DNA of 64,000 bases from Nematostella vectensis (Eukaryota > Cnidaria > Anthozoa > Actiniaria > Edwardsiidae), in contig NC_064039.1 of NCBI RefSeq assembly GCF_932526225.1, forward strand, positions 12,852,139 to 12,916,138, given 5' to 3'. The notes under the pieces were generated by a model. The model saw nothing but the letters and a program-made list of their open reading frames with translations. It was not told where the DNA came from and made no database searches. Position numbers and translations under genes: made by a program. Shown piece after piece: positions 13,301 through 22,989 of the stretch. Numbering within the stretch: position 1 is the first letter of the stretch; each line of letters begins with the position of its first letter.

Positions 13301-15887
13301 ATGCCCAGTCAAGGTGGTCTTTAGTAAACCTTTTCTCACCAAGCCCAGTCAAGGTGGTCTTTAGTTGACCTTTTCTCACCAAGCCCAGTCAAGGTGGTCT
13401 TTAATAAACCTTTTCTCACCAAGCCCAGTCAAGGTTATATTAAGTAAATCTTTTCTCACCAAGCCCAGTCAAGGTGATCTGTAATAGACCTTTTCTCATC
13501 AAGCCCAGTCAAGGTGGTCTTTAGTAAACCTTTTCTCACCAAGCCCAGTCAAGGTGGTCTTTAGTTGACCTTTTGTCACCAAGCCCAGTTTAAGTGGTCT
13601 TTAATAAACCTTTTCTCATCAAGCCCAGTCAAGGTGATCTTTAGTAAACCTTTTCTCACCAAGCCCAGTCAAGGTGATCTGTAATAAACCTTTTCTCATC
13701 AAGCCCAGTCAAGGTGGTCTTTAATAAACCTTTTCTCACCAAGCCCAGTCAAGGTGATCTTTAATAAACCTTATCTCACCAAGCCCAGTCAAGGTGGTCT
13801 TTAGTAAACCTTATCTCACCAAGCCCAGTCAAGATGGTCTTTAGTAAACCTTTTCTCACCAAGCCCAGTCAAGGTGGTCTTTAGTAAACCTTTTCTCACC
13901 AAGCCCAGTCAAGGTGGTCTTTAGTAAACCTTTTCTCACCAAGCCCAGTCAAGGTGGTCTTTAATAAACCTTTTCTCACCAAGCCCAGTCAAGGTGATCT
14001 TTAGTAAACCTTTTCTCACCAAGCCCAGTCAAGGTGATCTTTAGTAAACCTTTTCTCACCAAGCCCAGTCAAGGTGATCTTTAGTAAACCTTTTTTCATG
14101 AAGCTTAGTCAAGGTGGTCTTACGTAAACCTTTTATTACCAAGCCCAGCCAAGGTGGTCTTTAGTAAACCTTTTCTCACCAATTCCAGTCAAGGTGGTCT
14201 TTAATAAACTTTTTCTCACCATGCCCAGTCAAGGTGGACTTTAATAAACCTTTTCTCACCATGCCCAGTCAAGGTGGTCTTTAATAAACCTTTTCTCACC
14301 ATGCCCGGTCAAGGTGGTCTTTAATAAACCTTTTCTCTGGGTTTTAGAGTGGCCACAGGTGTTGCCGAAAGGCTGACACAGATGAGAGCACCACCTAAAG
14401 GTCTCATTCTTGAAGCTGCATTCAACAGTGTATATGATGCTGGACTTGATCACTCTCTTGCAAAGGTATGGAATTGAGATTTTAGATGGGTAGGAACTTG
14501 GGCAAAATTTATCCAGAATTGCAGCCATAGGCTGAATTACTCTGGATTTACAATGAATAGGGTCTAATGGGACCGCTTGCTGTTTACATGAATGAGTGAG
14601 GTGTTAGTACGTTAATGTCACATTGGTTATGCGACCAAGTACAGATGCTGAAGACAGACTTAGCCTTCTACAGGGGTTCTGACAAAGTCATCTGAACCAC
14701 TAGGTTTACACAGTCCCCAATCTAGGTTCACCTTTTAAAAATATCCCAAGTTGACCTGACCTGGTTTCAAGCCCTGGTCATCTATTGCACCAATCTCTAT
14801 CAAAATCATAATTATGTCTGAATGATTTTTACACATTTCAGCCATTCAAGTTTCTACCATACTTTCATGAGGTTGTCATGGAAAGCTTCAAGGGAGTCTT
14901 TGAAACTGACAAAAGGTTTGTCTTATTTGAACATAATTCGATTCTCAAGAGATAGAATGAGAAGATAGAGAAAGCAGAGCATGCATGCAACTAAGTCTAC
15001 TCCTTCTACTTCTCTTTGATAGGGGTATTATTTAATTGTTTTATTTAATAAGCCATTTTTTAAATTTAAAAACAACTTTTAGTAATAAAGTAATAAATAA
15101 GTAATAAAGAGGATCAATCAAAAAATGATGGTGATGGTGATATGATGATGAATGGTGCTGATGATAGAGTGGTTTTCAAAAACCTGTAAAATACTATTCA
15201 GTTTATTTAGTACTAATACATTGTAATGGCTTTGTTCTCTTTTGTTTTGTCTTGATTATTACTCTTTAACGATTACATTTTGTTGCACGGGATTTTGAAA
15301 ACCACTCTAATGTGATTATTAATATTGTTTAGGCTGGGAAATGTTAACTGCCCAGTACTGATGCTTCATGATCATGATGATGATATTATCCCCTTCAAGT
15401 ATGGTAAAAAGGTAAATAGTTACTAATTTTAATTATAGCCCATGAGGCTGAGAGCTATTTTTGTAGTCAAATCTCCGTACTAGGTCGATTTGTTAACAAA
15501 GGCGTTGTCTTGCCCTTTTTTGGCTTTCAAATCTGACACATTTCGCTAATGAAAATTGGAATGCTGTGTTAGTGAAAGATTGCTTTTGTGATTGACTTAA
15601 TGCTGTTAGTGTCAGTCAAAAGAGTCTGAATAATGATCATTGCAAGGGTTTAGTATAAATGTTTGTTTTTTTGCTCCGTTGAACAGCTTCAAGTATACGC
15701 CACCAAGCAACGGCGCGCCAAAGGTTTTCCAGAAATAGAGCTGTTGGAATTCCACGACAAACTTGGCCATAACTGGATCATCACATCTAAGCTTATCCCT
15801 GGGCTGCTAAGGTATTCAGCCATTGCACGTCATATTTCCTACCTTGTCGGTGGGAGCATTATCGGGGTTTTATATCATTCTGGATGA
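1399..15887 (+). CDS. ABHD12: ABHD12-like lysophospholipid/monoacylglycerol lipase (5' incomplete)
   Basis: Eleven exons join in phase: 1399-1520, 1599-1698, 1820-1906, 2253-2283, 2626-2671, 2758-2793, 3296-3389, 14348-14465, 14842-14915, 15333-15411 and 15687-15887. They give 328 residues plus a stop. Residues about 2-25 form a hydrophobic membrane anchor ([14 protein letters not shown]), as expected for an ER-type single-pass hydrolase. The alpha/beta-hydrolase core shows LYLHGN (oxyanion region, about 97), VVTFDYRG, the nucleophile elbow GHSLGSG (Ser about 168), the acid region [10 protein letters not shown] (about 250) and a catalytic His in DKLGHNW (about 290). All triad elements are therefore present. 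In animals ABHD12 hydrolyses lysophosphatidylserine and monoacylglycerols. The cytosolic N-terminus (about 70 residues in vertebrates) was not found. The intron after the nucleophile exon is 10.96 kb and is almost wholly a tandem array. A possible donor inside the last exon (CTAAG|gtattc, about 15811) leaves the exact C-terminus open. Confidence 0.88.
3891..14336 (+). repeat. 10.4-kb minisatellite of 40-bp units in an ABHD12 intron
   Basis: About 260 units of 40 bp run in one orientation. Each unit carries the blocks aagcccagtcaaggtggtct and ttaataaaccttttctcacc with point variants (tagtaaacc, tagttgacc, gtgatctgtaat). Ten units carry a 5-bp insertion making ggtctggtct, at 4426, 5511, 6236, 6641, 7726, 8771, 9816, 10861, 11746 and 12751. 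Their spacings are 1085, 725, 405, 1085, 1045, 1045, 1045, 885 and 1005 bp, each a multiple of 40 plus 5. This shows a higher-order repeat of mostly 25-27 units. The period is not a multiple of three and no long reading frame crosses it. Confidence 0.98.
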
Positions 15888-17703
15888 TCAAGCCGCTATA
15901 ACTTCCAAGCAACCTGGTGTCATTCGTGTAAGATAAATCCAACAAGAAATAGCAAATTGGGTGTGGTCGAAGGAATTTTTAACCCTAAGAGATGACAGAA
16001 TCGGAAAAGTCCTTCAACACCCCCTATGAGATGGCAATTGGTCGAAATTGTATACCCTAAAAGATGTGACGATCACCCGCGTCTACTTTTCTGGAGAGTC
16101 TCCCCCGGGGGCTTAGTGTATACGATAAGAGAGTAGCAGGCGCTAAAAATCCCTTTTACACACGTAGTAGTAACCTCCTCTCCAGAATGTCAACCCTGCT
16201 TCTTGTCTCTGTTCCCAGAGATTTCATGAAAAAAGTGTAGCGAGATCAAGAAGAGAAAGGCGAAGCATGATATCCTCCGCTGTTCCCTGATCTTAACTTC
16301 TTATAATCAGCATTACCATGTCGACCAAGACCTCGCGTATAGGGGCAATACGTAAGAACGCGCACTGGATTTTATCCTTGCATATTTTTTTAAATTAGGC
16401 TTCGGAAAGCTAAAGAGAATATATTTAAACCGACGTCTCCACTGCCTACTTATCATTTTATCTATTTAAATAATTCCTTACAAGGGGAAAGCTTTGCAGT
16501 TTTCTTCGCTCCAAACAACACAAACTGAAACATTAGACAGTAACTGTTTCTGACTTTTTATTTCTTACCGACAGTACTTGATTCAAAAACAAAAAGCGGA
16601 CTTAATTTTGTATTTTTCATGGCACTTGAACTCTAGAAACCACTGTTGTCTCAGTGTAAACATTGTGTGTTAACACCCTGCATGGTTTTCCATGCCCATA
16701 TCGAATTGATAAGGTGTCAGTAACTCTCGTTTATCTCATTGAATCGTCCTTGTTCTTGAGAAAAAGTAAGTTTTATCGAATCCCGTGCCCATATAAAAGA
16801 TATCATAACACAGTAACACGAGTACGCCATTAATATTATTTGAATTTGTTTAAAAACGTCGAATCAGCATCACCTTATCCTACTGTCGACCCAGGTCGTA
16901 TGAACACTAATTGTATATTCAATTTTTTTACGAAACTTTTAAAAACTAAACGAGAATACATATATTTAAACCGATTTATCATTTTGTTTCCATATTGTTA
17001 TTTGTTCTTTAACAAATAGCGAAACTTATAGAAATGTATTTTTGTTTTTATAATATAGCCTACACATATCTAAAGCGATATTCACAATGACTACTAAATT
17101 GCTTTTGTTTTGTGTTTGTTTGTTTTTTTTTTTAATAGAATCTAGGCTAAATAAAGAGTGTGGGGTGTTTTCCTGAAACACATGTAATGATCTGTATAAA
17201 TCACATAAAAGATGGTACGCAGGCTAGAAGTTTGTCTAAATGTTTTGTTTGCTTAAGAACGGGGATTTAACCCCTGAAAATCGGCACTGCACATCTCCTT
17301 CCCACCCCACCCCACCCCGGTATTTTAGATCTCCTAAAAATAAATAAAATAAAAAAAAAGCTAATGAATTTCATGGTAATAATTGTGGCTTCTCTGTAGA
17401 TTGCTGCCTCGTCGAGTGCGCTCTCTTTGGTTGATTCAAATTTGTTATATTACTGTGTCACCTCTAGTGGATGTAGACCATTTTGAGAAAAGCAACAAAA
17501 CATCCTAAAGTGAAGCTCGTGCAATTAAGAAAAAATCCTCTATAGATGACTTGAGAAAATAAAACCTTTTAAGATCATTTTGATACCTGTAGTTAGATTG
17601 GAAAACTGTTAGGTCGAGGTTTTAATGAGGCGTAAAAGCAATTAACCCTAATGGTTCTGTTGGCGTCAGGTGTTGAATAAAACGTGACTTGTAAGAAAGT
17701 AAA
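15888..17703 (+). other. 3' flank of ABHD12; no gene seen
   Basis: AT-rich DNA follows the ABHD12 stop. No protein family or RNA gene is recognisable. An AATAAA at 17150-17155 is a possible but distant poly(A) signal. There is a short C-rich run near 17300. Confidence 0.5.
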
Positions 17704-17712
17704 GCCTAGATT

Positions 17713-17782
17713 AAACGGTGTGCCAGGGTCGCATTATCTAGAAAAATTCGACAGATAATGCGACGTTAGCACGCCGTTTATT
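17713..17782. repeat. Subterminal hairpin at the left end of the 1.37-kb element
   Basis: The arm from taaacggtgtgccagggtcg through cattatct pairs with the arm from agataatgcgacgttagcac through gccgttta around a short spacer. The pairing is imperfect in the centre of the arms. The terminal sequence of the transposon is therefore itself duplicated as a palindrome. Confidence 0.75.
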
Positions 17783-18623
17783 GCGCACGAAATTGAATTA
17801 ATGAGGAGGTCGCACCAACTTTCTGGAGCGGGTGGGCTAGTCGGATAATGCGACTTTGGGACGGCGAGGGATTTTTTAGCGCTAGTATCATTTATTTTGC
17901 ATGTATGTGCATTATTAGGGCACAAATAAACGATAAGTAATTAAATAATTATTTTAGGATATTGTTTGTCATAAAGGGCTTATTGTTTGTACGGAGGCGC
18001 TAACGTTTGTAAGAAGCATGCAAATGACTTTCACAAAATACTATTGTTTGCACTTGCTGTAATAAAAATGTTAATGAATATTTCTTTCACTGTATTGATT
18101 GCGAGTTCTCGTATTATTGATATTTTATTTGTGTTATTGTTATGTACCAACGCGCAAATAAAAATGGATTTTTCATTCCTGGTTGTCGAATAGTGTGAAT
18201 GAATGTTAAGAAAATGCAATTGTGTGCACTCAATTATGTAAAGTTCGTTAATGTATTTCCTTTTAGTTCGAATGATTTTACTTTTGCTTAAATGACAGTA
18301 CATCGGCGTAAATGTTTGTAATTTTGGCTAAAATGAATGCGTATTTCAATTCTCGTTAATGAAAAGCAAAAGGTGTAAACGGTGCTCCAAGGTCGCACCA
18401 GTCATAGCGATTACATTATGCAGATTAGTTTATAATCAATGCAAATCGTTTTGGTTGAACAAAAATAAAAAAGGAGCTACCCGTGCAGAGTATTATTGAC
18501 TCCCCCCCCCCCCCCCGTTCTTCGCGCATGCGCCAAATTGACAATAACTCCCCTGAGACCCTGTATGTAGCCTGAAAGCCCGTATGTAGCCCCTTGCCTC
18601 GCACTTTTAAGGCAATAGTGAAA

Positions 18624-18746
18624 ATGGCGGCGTTTCGGAAATCATTACCTGAGGACTCGACGGGTCGGGTAAAGATGTGCTGCAGCTTTTATTTCGGGGA
18701 CACGAAATACGAGTGCATTTCATGCGAAATGCCGTTTTGTAATTAA
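18624..18746 (+). pseudogene. Short cysteine-rich frame, possible fossil transposase tail
   Basis: ATG to TAA encodes 40 residues ending in two cysteine pairs (KMCCSFYFGDTKYECISCEM, then PFCN). The spacing, paired cysteines separated by an aromatic-rich stretch and then CxxC...C, recalls the C-terminal cysteine-rich zinc-binding tail of piggyBac-type transposases, but this is a weak resemblance. It lies inside the inverted-repeat element, which fits a remnant of the transposase once carried. It may also be an accidental frame. Confidence 0.3.
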
Positions 18747-19068
18747 AAAAAAAAAACAGAAGACGCAGCAGGAGTCGTCGCCTTTTCTTCATCCAATCTA
18801 TTGCGGCATGTAATCAATTCATTCTCCTCTTCCTATTAGACCATATTGCTCTGACCAAGAAGGCTTTTCTAGTCTTCGTGTTCTGTCCTCCATTTTAGCC
18901 CCATAAGACGAAGCAGCATGTATTTTGTGCCTAATGACTATATTGTTACACTCCTTCCCCATGGGAGTTAACAAACAAAAAGTTCGACGTTTATTGTAGA
19001 GCCGCTCTATGATCGAACCTCTACCGAGCCAGAACGGTGCGACTCTGGCACGCCGTTCAATCTAGGTC

Positions 19069-20450
19069 TAAGACTAGCCTTTGCCATGCTCTGCTTTTAC
19101 TAGTCTCCGAATTCCGGCCCCGAAAATGCACCCTGACCGTCATGCACCGTGCGCTTCTTCAACCTTCCCAAAATGCATCGCGCGGCGTCCGGGTGGGAGA
19201 TTCCTTCACTAGAAGTTAGCTATTTTGAGGTTGCGCTAAAACTACTTATTCCTTCTAAGAGCGTCCTTGTAATTTCTTAGCAGGATATGAAGTATATTAT
19301 AGATTAAATATCTATCGCCTTGTTTTTTTTACCCTGTACGCGTTTACGAGCATCGTTTGGCTCGTGATCCCAAAGCTACCGGCGGGTTAAAAAAATATTT
19401 TTAGATGAGCAGTCTCCCCTTTCCCTTTCCCCAGCACGCGTTCTACAAAAATTGTGGCGTTATCTCTAAGCAACCGGCTAATGCAAATTATTCTTAGCTA
19501 ACCCCACTCCCATCTACACACGTTTCCTGAGCATTGTATGACTCGTGATCTTTAAAGGCGCGTTTTTTCCCTATCATTCTGGAATGGTAATGGTTGGTGT
19601 AGAGAGTGTTCAGAATGGCATTCGGGTCATTCTGCTACAGGTAGCAGATTCCGGAATGGGAACGCGGGATAAACAAACGCGCGCTTTTTCTATCCTAATC
19701 ATTCTCATTTTGGAATCACGAGTAAAAAAACGCGCCTTTAGAATATAAACAAAAAATTCTTACAGGGGGTTCTGTAAGTTAGTGTTGATTAATATTCTTT
19801 TCTTGAGTCACCAGGCTCTCTTACGGCCCAGCACGATTTCGTTCTAAAACTTCTTTGTCTTATGAGAGATGCACTCTAGAACGTTCTCATGTATGGTTGG
19901 CCTCACGTTCGACTTCTTTTTTATCAAAACTCTTGATGTCTCTCGTGAGATGGGATCATGGATTTCAAGACGCGTGAGGGATAGTCTGTTTACGACCAAT
20001 CAAATAGAAATACACAAAACAATCGCTCTTCCCCTTCCCAAATTAAAAAGATAAGATTCAGATTAAAAAGTGAAAAAAAATATTTTTTTTAATATACACT
20101 ATTCACCTTCGTTAAATGTTTTGTTGTAGATTTATTAGAGGAATTCTCCAAGTCCTTGAATGGAAGAACTCTAACATTAACTTAACATCGCCTTTGGCCA
20201 AATCAATAAATCAAGCAAAAGTGCCGAGTCTTCCGGACCTCCAACATTACCATTTTGATACAATAAATTGTTTATTCTAAAGTCTCTACATTTTGAGGCT
20301 TTATTATTCTGATGGCCATTAAAAATAAGTTTGAAAAAAAAAGTTTGGAAAAAAAAGTTTAGAATTGCCAAAACATTTACGGAAACATTTACAGGTGTAG
20401 TATTACAAACTTTTTGGTAAATCTGCTACCATGGGTCGAAGATGACGGTA
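19069..20450. other. Intergenic, no gene recognised
   Basis: Short open frames here have no recognisable family, no splice context and no repeated-codon signal. The sequence is AT-rich with several oligo-T and oligo-A runs. Confidence 0.5.
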
Positions 20451-20460
20451 AGTAGTTATA

Positions 20461-20547
20461 CACGTGTACAGGGAAAACTGTTCACACGTGCTTTCTAAGT
20501 GATTATTGTGACTATATAAAAGACTCGCTTTTTCTCAGTAGTCAGTT
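20461..20547 (+). promoter_or_regulatory. TATA promoter with two CACGTG E-boxes
   Basis: CACGTG occurs at 20461-20466 and 20485-20490. Then tgtgactatataaaag supplies a TATA box at about 20513-20520. An initiator-like tcagttg at 20542-20547 lies about 28 bp downstream, a normal TATA-to-start distance. The string tgtgactatata recurs upstream of the paralogous gene on the other strand, along with a CACGTG. This argues that the elements are functional or were duplicated with the gene. Confidence 0.65.
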
Positions 20548-20593
20548 GTGCTTGCGCTTCATAAACATCTACACATCGCAGAGTAAAAACGAG

Positions 20594-20995
20594 ATGGCAT
20601 CGGTGTCTGTTTCAAGGGACTATGACAAAATGTTCATGAACTCCTTTGGAGTACGTTGTCCTTCATCAATTAATGCCAAAAGAGAAGAGTGGAACAGGGA
20701 TTTGAGAAAGAAGAGCAAATCCAAGGATAGAATGGTCCTCGTCCCCTTGCTTACAGGCGCACAAAACGGAGGTCCATCGCCAGACCGCAAGAACGATTCC
20801 AAAAAGCTAGAATACGCAATGACAATATTTCAAGACTACTTCCCTCATCGAGTTGTTATCTCGAGTGAAATATCTGGACATTTGACCTCAAAAACGCTGG
20901 AAAATCTACGCATAAAACTGAGTACACCAAAGATTGTAGATTGTAAAATAGTTCAGTGGTACAGAAGTGAATATGGAATGGAAAAACGCACGTAA
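20594..20995 (+). CDS. Unknown intronless small protein, copy A (133 aa)
   Basis: I do not recognise a family. I chose the ATG at 20594 (MASVSV) because the paralogue at 22485-22862 has its MAS start at the matching position, and similarity between the two fades upstream of it. The protein is basic and lysine/serine-rich in its first half (EEWNRDLRKKSKSK, then MVLVPLLTG). The second half is a folded-looking segment with alternating hydrophobic residues (YAMTIFQDYFPHRVVISSEI, ending in IVQWYRSEYGMEK). No signal peptide or membrane helix is seen. The gene has no introns, a TATA promoter 80 bp upstream and a poly(A) signal 190 bp downstream, so it looks like a compact, inducible-type gene. Its near-identical paralogue is convergent, 1.49 kb away. 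Function is unknown. Confidence 0.72.
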   Translation: MASVSVSRDYDKMFMNSFGVRCPSSINAKREEWNRDLRKKSKSKDRMVLVPLLTGAQNGGPSPDRKNDSKKLEYAMTIFQDYFPHRVVISSEISGHLTSKTLENLRIKLSTPKIVDCKIVQWYRSEYGMEKRT

Positions 20996-21182
20996 CTAGA
21001 ACAGCAAGTCCCTTAGCAATAAGTGGATGAAGTGAGACTGAACTTGTACAAATATTGTTATCTTTGAAAACATGTAAAATGGGTATATCAGGGAGTGTTG
21101 TAGCAAGGGAGTAATAGCTGATCGTATAGCAGTACGTAGCTTTTTTATAGCGTTTTTGTGTATTTTGCTGGGGATTTACTCA

Positions 21183-21188
21183 AATAAA
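21183..21188 (+). terminator. AATAAA poly(A) signal of copy A
   Basis: A canonical hexamer lies about 190 bp after the copy A stop on the same strand. No equivalent hexamer is evident at the same distance from copy B. Confidence 0.5.
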
Positions 21189-21735
21189 TTGCATTTACAC
21201 ATATGCTTGAAGTTTCCTTATAAGGATATTACCCAGTGTTTGTCCGCTTTATGGAGATAAAAAAAAACCGTTTGCTGGCGAGAATGTCTTGAGTTCTGTG
21301 TGTAGTTGAAGGGGAGGTGGGGTGGAAGTGTCTATGTTTTCAGGTAGAAGAGCCTCTTTTTCTATTCGTCCAAAAGACTATTATATGGAAATTAAACAGC
21401 CCTTACGACAGAGCGAATTTGTTTGTGGGAAGAGTTAGGAAGCGGAGTTTGTATGTGAACGTGCGCCATGCCCCGTGATGGCTAGCGGCAGTGACAGGAC
21501 ACTTAAAGACTGACAATTCTACTGTTTTTAATGTCTAATCAACATATGGCGCACTCGTATCCGTTTACTCTCGTTTTTATCAATGTAATAGGTGAACAAC
21601 AATTAAGCAGTTCGCTCTCCGACCCGAAATTTTGGTGTGATTTGGTGTGATCCATGATATTGACCTAACTCCAAAGAAATGAGATTCGGGATACGTTTAG
21701 TCCATGACATTTTTCATTAAAAATTCGAAGCAAAG

Positions 21736-21883
21736 CAGGCGCGTTGCAAGGATTGGCCGAGGGGGGTACGCGGTCATAGGTATCATAGAAAAGCGTAGAA
21801 GGTTCCTTAATAAGAAAGGACCTACTTTTTGGTCGCCAAGGGGGGGTGCGCGCGCACCCTGCGCACCCCCTTGTACGCGCCTG
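21736..21883. mobile_element. Short MITE-like element, about 148 bp
   Basis: The left end is caggcgcgttgcaagg. The right end, reverse-complemented, is caggcgcgtacaaggg, giving near-matching terminal inverted repeats. The interior includes a strongly GC-rich palindromic stretch (ggggggtgcgcgcgcaccct). It lies in the spacer between the two convergent paralogues. Confidence 0.55.
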
Positions 21884-22484
21884 GGCTATATTATTTCCTG
21901 TCTGGCGAACGAATGAATGACATTAATTTTGCGCAACACAAATAAAGCTTCATTTATAAAATGAAAGAACAACTAGGAGATTTTACAATTGTTTTAGCAT
22001 AAAAAGATAGTCTGTATAGCAAAACTGGATAAACTGATGTTTTACATGAAACGCTTGGATATTTTAAAGGTAATGGCATCAGATCGCCCCCTCAGAAAGG
22101 CAAAGAAGCCTAACTGTTTTCCCTAAACGCCCACCGTTTTTGATAATCAAAGTATGATTGATTTTACGTCCTACGCAGACCATATTATAACCACTTTATT
22201 CAAAGAGGCTTCGTCAAGGATATGAGCCAATATTGGATAACAGCCTATTTTTTTTTTAAATCTCAAATGGTTTATATAAAAAGACATTATGCGTTATTAT
22301 TATTATTATTTTTTTTTTTTTCAATTCCGGCTCCACTAAATGGCCGGAGCATACCCCCCTCCCCCAAACACTACCCTGTGACAAGCTAATAATAACTTCC
22401 TTTCTATGAAGTTAAATACAAAAACTGCTTTCTGTCAGTCTATTCTAATGTGTTTTACATGTGGGAATTCGCACACAAGTTCAG

Positions 22485-22862
22485 TCATTTTTCCATTCCA
22501 TACTCATCTTTGTACCACTGAACTATTTTACAATCTACAGTCTTTAGTGTACTCAGTTTTATGGGTAGATTTTCCAGCGTTTTTGAGGTGAAATGTTCAG
22601 ATATTTCACTCGAGATAACAACTCGATGAGGGAAGTAGTCTTGAAATATTGTCATTGCGTATTCTAGCTTTTTGGAATCGTTCTTGCGCTCTGGCGATGG
22701 ACCTCCGTTTTTTGGGCCCGTAAGCAAGGGGACGAGGACCATACTATCCTTGGATTTGCTTTTCTTTCTCAAATCCCTGTTCCACTCTTCTCTCTTAAGT
22801 GATGAAGGCCGAGGTATTCCATAGGAGTTTATGAATATTTCGTCACCAGAACCTGACGCCAT
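22485..22862 (-). CDS. Unknown intronless small protein, copy B (125 aa)
   Basis: This is the paralogue of the gene at 20594-20995 in opposite orientation. From KREEWNRDLRKKSKSKD to the C-terminal DEYGMEK the two proteins differ at only a handful of positions, and the DNA is nearly the same for about 300 bp. The N-terminus differs (MASGSGDEIFINSYGI against MASVSVSRDYDKMFMNSFGV). The frame stays open upstream of the MAS codon, but that extension has no counterpart in copy A, so I start at 22862. The 3' end is altered: about 45 bp found in copy A around its stop are missing here, so the protein ends GMEK and the UTR motif gactgaacttgt follows at once. Family and function are unknown. Confidence 0.72.
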   Translation of the reverse strand: MASGSGDEIFINSYGIPRPSSLKREEWNRDLRKKSKSKDSMVLVPLLTGPKNGGPSPERKNDSKKLEYAMTIFQDYFPHRVVISSEISEHFTSKTLENLPIKLSTLKTVDCKIVQWYKDEYGMEK

Positions 22863-22910
22863 TTCATCGGATTTCTTTGTTCGAAGAACAAATTCCTTGT
22901 GAGGCCAAGT

Positions 22911-22967
22911 TCTATATATATAGTCACAGAAACTGATCAAGGAGCGCGTGTAAAAGATATGCACGTG
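22911..22967 (-). promoter_or_regulatory. TATA promoter with CACGTG box for copy B
   Basis: Read on the minus strand, CACGTG (22962-22967) is followed by a CACGCG variant and then tgtgactatatatatag. The core tgtgactatata is identical to that upstream of copy A. The distance from the TATA box to the MAS start codon is about 50-60 bp, shorter than in copy A. Confidence 0.6.
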
Positions 22968-22989
22968 TCTCCTTGGCCTCATCTTCGAA

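Larger units (their letters stand above)
17704..19068. mobile_element. Non-autonomous DNA transposon with about 30-bp terminal inverted repeats
   Basis: The left end begins cctagattaaacggtgtgcc and continues with agggtcgca. The right end (19038-19068), reverse-complemented, begins cctagattgaacggcgtgcc and continues with agagtcgca. About 26 of 29 positions match. Related internal copies of the same module lie near 17755-17782, 17840-17865 and 18377-18400. No intact transposase is present, only a 40-codon cysteine-rich frame at 18624. I could not define a target-site duplication, so the superfamily is open. Confidence 0.7.

Noticed and set aside
3891-14336. Centromeric or telomeric satellite
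   Set aside because: The array lies inside one intron with consistent splice phase on both sides. No telomere-type hexamers are present.
17734-18303. Several 60-90-codon frames on both strands
   Set aside because: They are AT-rich and overlap each other inside the inverted-repeat element, with no recognised motif.
22863-22982. 40-residue N-terminal extension of copy B
   Set aside because: It covers the TATA box and E-box and has no counterpart in copy A.
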